Shown here: positions 62,484-64,000 of the stretch, piece after piece | Layout of the letters: the number at the start of each line of letters is the position of its first letter | Position numbering within the stretch: the stretch's first letter is position 1 | Assembly: GCA_019187105.1 (NCBI GenBank) | Contig: JABAQM010000001.1 | Coordinates: 2,510,734-2,574,733 of the forward strand | DNA from: Fimbriimonadaceae bacterium | GTDB taxonomy: Bacteria > Armatimonadota > Fimbriimonadia > Fimbriimonadales > Fimbriimonadaceae | Direction of reading: 5' to 3' | Length of the DNA stretch: 64,000 bases | The notes under the pieces: generated by a model | The model's input: the letters and a program-made list of their open reading frames with translations, nothing else | Told to the model about the DNA's origin: nothing | The model's database searches: none | Translations under genes and position numbers: made by a program

Positions 62484-62580
62484 GTTCGAACTTTTAGGAA
62501 TTCCATTCGAGAGGTGAAGGATTCCGTTCGAGCTTTTAGGAAATCTTTTCGAAGCGAAAAGGCTTTAGTTCGAGCTTTGG
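62484..62580. repeat. 42-base imperfect tandem repeat
   Basis: Two full units (62484-62525 and 62526-62567) and a partial third all begin GTTCGA(A/G)CTTT; a degenerate copy may precede. The plus-strand frame 62409-62612 (67 codons from TTG) would read 14-residue units SVRTFRNSIREVKD and SVRAFRKSFRSEKA, a basic amphipathic helix. There is no ribosome binding site, and the minus strand is also open, so coding is uncertain. Confidence 0.6.
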
Positions 62581-62727
62581 AGAAGAAAGTCGCCCAAGAT
62601 TTCTTCGCTTGAGCAACTTCCTTCTCTTCTTGGGCCACTTTTGGGGCAAAGGTTCAGCCAGATTTGGAAGAAGTGGGCACAGATTGGGAGGAAAACCGAA
62701 CCCTTACGCCCCCACAAAACCTGGAGC

Positions 62728-62882
62728 GCAGGCGTCCCGCCTGCCTGCGGATCCCTGGAAAGCGGGGCTCTGCCGAGCCATGATGCCTGATTTCTGCGAC
62801 CCGTTCAGGGTCGGCTATCGTATCGGATTCCAACCCCGGGTCGAATGACCCGGGGCTAAGTTCTGGCACCGCTTCGCGGTGC
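62728..62882. repeat. REP-like cluster of four perfect hairpins
   Basis: GCAGGCG/CGCCTGC at 62728-62744, CGACCC/GGGTCG at 62797-62813, CCCCGGGTC/GACCCGGGG with GAAT loop at 62834-62855, and GCACCGC/GCGGTGC at 62866-62882. Such CCCGGG-type extragenic palindromes are scattered in many copies in Planctomycetota-like genomes; only one cluster is in this window. Confidence 0.65.
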
Positions 62883-63066
62883 AGCCGGAATCCCCGAGTC
62901 GAAATCGGCCGTTCTATGATGGATGCGAGAACGCTTCGCGCCCTGGTTAGCTTTGCGAACCCGGAGCAACCAGGAACAGGAAGGAGGGATGGAGAAGGGA
63001 AGTCGAATGGCCAACCACACCCCGGCCACCCGCCCGATACCTTTCACACATCCATAAAGCAGCGCC

Positions 63067-63094
63067 TTAAACCGACGTAGAAGCATCATATAAT
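63067..63094 (+). promoter_or_regulatory. Promoter candidate before the right-edge gene
   Basis: TTAAAC (63067-63072) and consensus TATAAT (63089-63094), 16 bases apart, 61 bases before ATG 63156. Confidence 0.5.
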
Positions 63095-63155
63095 GCAAGC
63101 GTGAAGTCATCGATCGTTGGAAAGCTGATGTCGCGATCAGAGGTGCCGGAATAGT

Positions 63156-64000
63156 ATGGCGACCGCATCCTGGGAAGGTCCATTCTTTTGGAACGATAAC
63201 TCGGTAACGCCGGGCGATCCGCCATCTAGCGGCGATCTCGCGAACCTGGACAAGTGCTACATCCCGGTTCACATGTCGCATGTCTATGACGGCACCAAGC
63301 CGTACTTGCTGGTGTGGCAGTACGGCTCTGGATCTGAGGGGCACCAGACCCCGGAAGCGCGGCTCTGGGATATCAACGCTCGGACTTGGGACTCCAACGT
63401 ACCCTTCTCGTACGCGAATCTCTTTTGCACCGGAACCTGTCAGCTCAACGATGGATCGCTAGCCTGCGCGGGCGGACACATCGACAACGGCTACGGCGCG
63501 GACGAGATGATCATTTTCAATCCCGTTGCCAAGACGTGGACGCGAAAGGCGGTCGGTCGTCGGGGGCGGTGGTATCCGACGGCGATCGAAGTCCGCGTCA
63601 ACGAGGGCGGAACGTGGAAGTACAAGGTGTTTGTGCATGCCGGAACCGTTGTCGCGACCGGCGACATGGACGTGGACAACGTCCGAATCCCCCAACTGAA
63701 CACGTTCCCGAGTAACTCCTGGACCCCACCCAGGGACACTGAAACTGGAGTTCTCGATGAAGATCCCAACGTTCGGCACTACTACCCTCACCTGTACATC
63801 ATGCCGGACGGCCGAATCTTCAAGGCCGGAACCGAATATCAAACGCAGTATTACGACATTGCCGATAACGCCTGGGAAGGCTCGGCCACCTTCCTGACCT
63901 CGGATACCGACTACGCAAGCGGGGCTATGTACGAGCCTGGCAAGATCATGCGCTGCGGCGGTCGGAGCCCAGCGATAGCCACCACGGGTCGGTTTGATCA
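63156..64000 (+). CDS. Galactose-oxidase/kelch-like protein, C-terminus beyond the window
   Basis: At least 281 residues, open to the right edge. The order is kelch-like: CYIPVHMSHVYDG, LFCTGTCQLNDGSLACAGGH near residue 89, TWTRKAVGRRGRWYPTAIEV near 127, then RHYYPHLYIMPDGRIFKAG near 206. In galactose and glyoxal oxidases the Cys in an F-C-x-G pattern is crosslinked to a Tyr to form the copper radical site; FCTG fits, but the remaining ligands lie outside the window. No signal peptide is seen at ATG 63156; an in-frame stop lies 30 bases upstream. It might be a sugar- or aldehyde-oxidising enzyme or a surface protein. Confidence 0.75.
   Translation, partial: MATASWEGPFFWNDNSVTPGDPPSSGDLANLDKCYIPVHMSHVYDGTKPYLLVWQYGSGSEGHQTPEARLWDINARTWDSNVPFSYANLFCTGTCQLNDGSLACAGGHIDNGYGADEMIIFNPVAKTWTRKAVGRRGRWYPTAIEVRVNEGGTWKYKVFVHAGTVVATGDMDVDNVRIPQLNTFPSNSWTPPRDTETGVLDEDPNVRHYYPHLYIMPDGRIFKAGTEYQTQYYDIADNAWEGSATFLTSDTDYASGAMYEPGKIMRCGGRSPAIATTGRFD

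Larger units (their letters stand above)
62613..63155. other. Noncoding stretch with clustered palindromes
   Basis: About 540 bases without a supported gene. It holds the four hairpins listed separately and the promoter at 63089. Long minus-strand open frames here are explained by the repeat and by the next gene's codon pattern. Confidence 0.55.

Noticed and set aside
61475-62638. A 387-codon minus-strand open frame across pfkA
   Set aside because: It mirrors pfkA, whose motifs are unmistakable; the frame is Asp/His/Arg-rich noise typical of GC-rich shadows.
62856-63344. A 162-codon minus-strand frame at the right end
   Set aside because: It spans the palindromes and the opposite strand of the kelch-like gene; no start site or family.

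Overview
This window is GC-rich DNA from a free-living bacterium, most likely an Armatimonadota member of the Fimbriimonas type (moderate confidence; a Planctomycetota relative is the main alternative). The reasons are six pseudopilin-like proteins with near-identical N-termini, three PEP-CTERM surface proteins, a yggS-sepF pair, DUF1800 and FG-GAP secreted proteins, and many genes whose -10 box sits only 6-7 bases before the start codon. I see no phage, insertion sequence, CRISPR array or rRNA.

Layout. 1-3270: trpE (minus, cut by the left edge), divergent from yggS and sepF, then a PEP-CTERM protein. 3328-6386: an FG-GAP repeat protein, a small unknown gene and an aminoglycoside-phosphotransferase-like gene. 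6518-9750: an ECF sigma factor and a sulfur operon (TauE exporter, rhodanese, persulfide-dioxygenase-like hydrolase). 9811-21454: CHRD and DUF1800 proteins, PAP2 phosphatase, class III aminotransferase, trpB, a secreted serine protease, a large membrane protein and a VanW protein. 21589-25322: four tandem pseudopilin paralogs. 25384-32792: lytic transglycosylase, tRNA-Ser, nuoA-nuoC, rpsU, a 7TM-HD/ybeY/dgkA-PAP2/CBS-hemolysin cluster and a sugar isomerase. 32793-36626: deacetylase-like protein, mntR, an Lrp regulator, an Eis-like acetyltransferase and a possible small membrane protein.

36668-40160 and 41957-48057 are two ECF sigma/anti-sigma modules. In each, a promoter-like element before the sigma gene is repeated, at the same spacing, before a neighbouring secreted-protein gene, so each module predicts its own target. 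Between them lie an M24 peptidase, an M15 peptidase and tRNA-Gln.

48100-53078: radical SAM protein, PhyH dioxygenase, fucose-isomerase-like protein, homogentisate dioxygenase and an unknown gene. 53128-55502: a cobalamin riboswitch in front of a pseudopilin, a DUF4465-like PEP-CTERM protein and a further secreted protein. This looks like a B12-controlled surface system without a transporter and is the most interesting locus here. 55593-64000: a pseudopilin, a cyclase-like protein, cytochrome c, polA, a TfoX-like gene, pfkA, a repeat-rich noncoding stretch and the start of a galactose-oxidase/kelch-like protein cut by the right edge.

Family calls come from reading motifs by eye; no database search was run.
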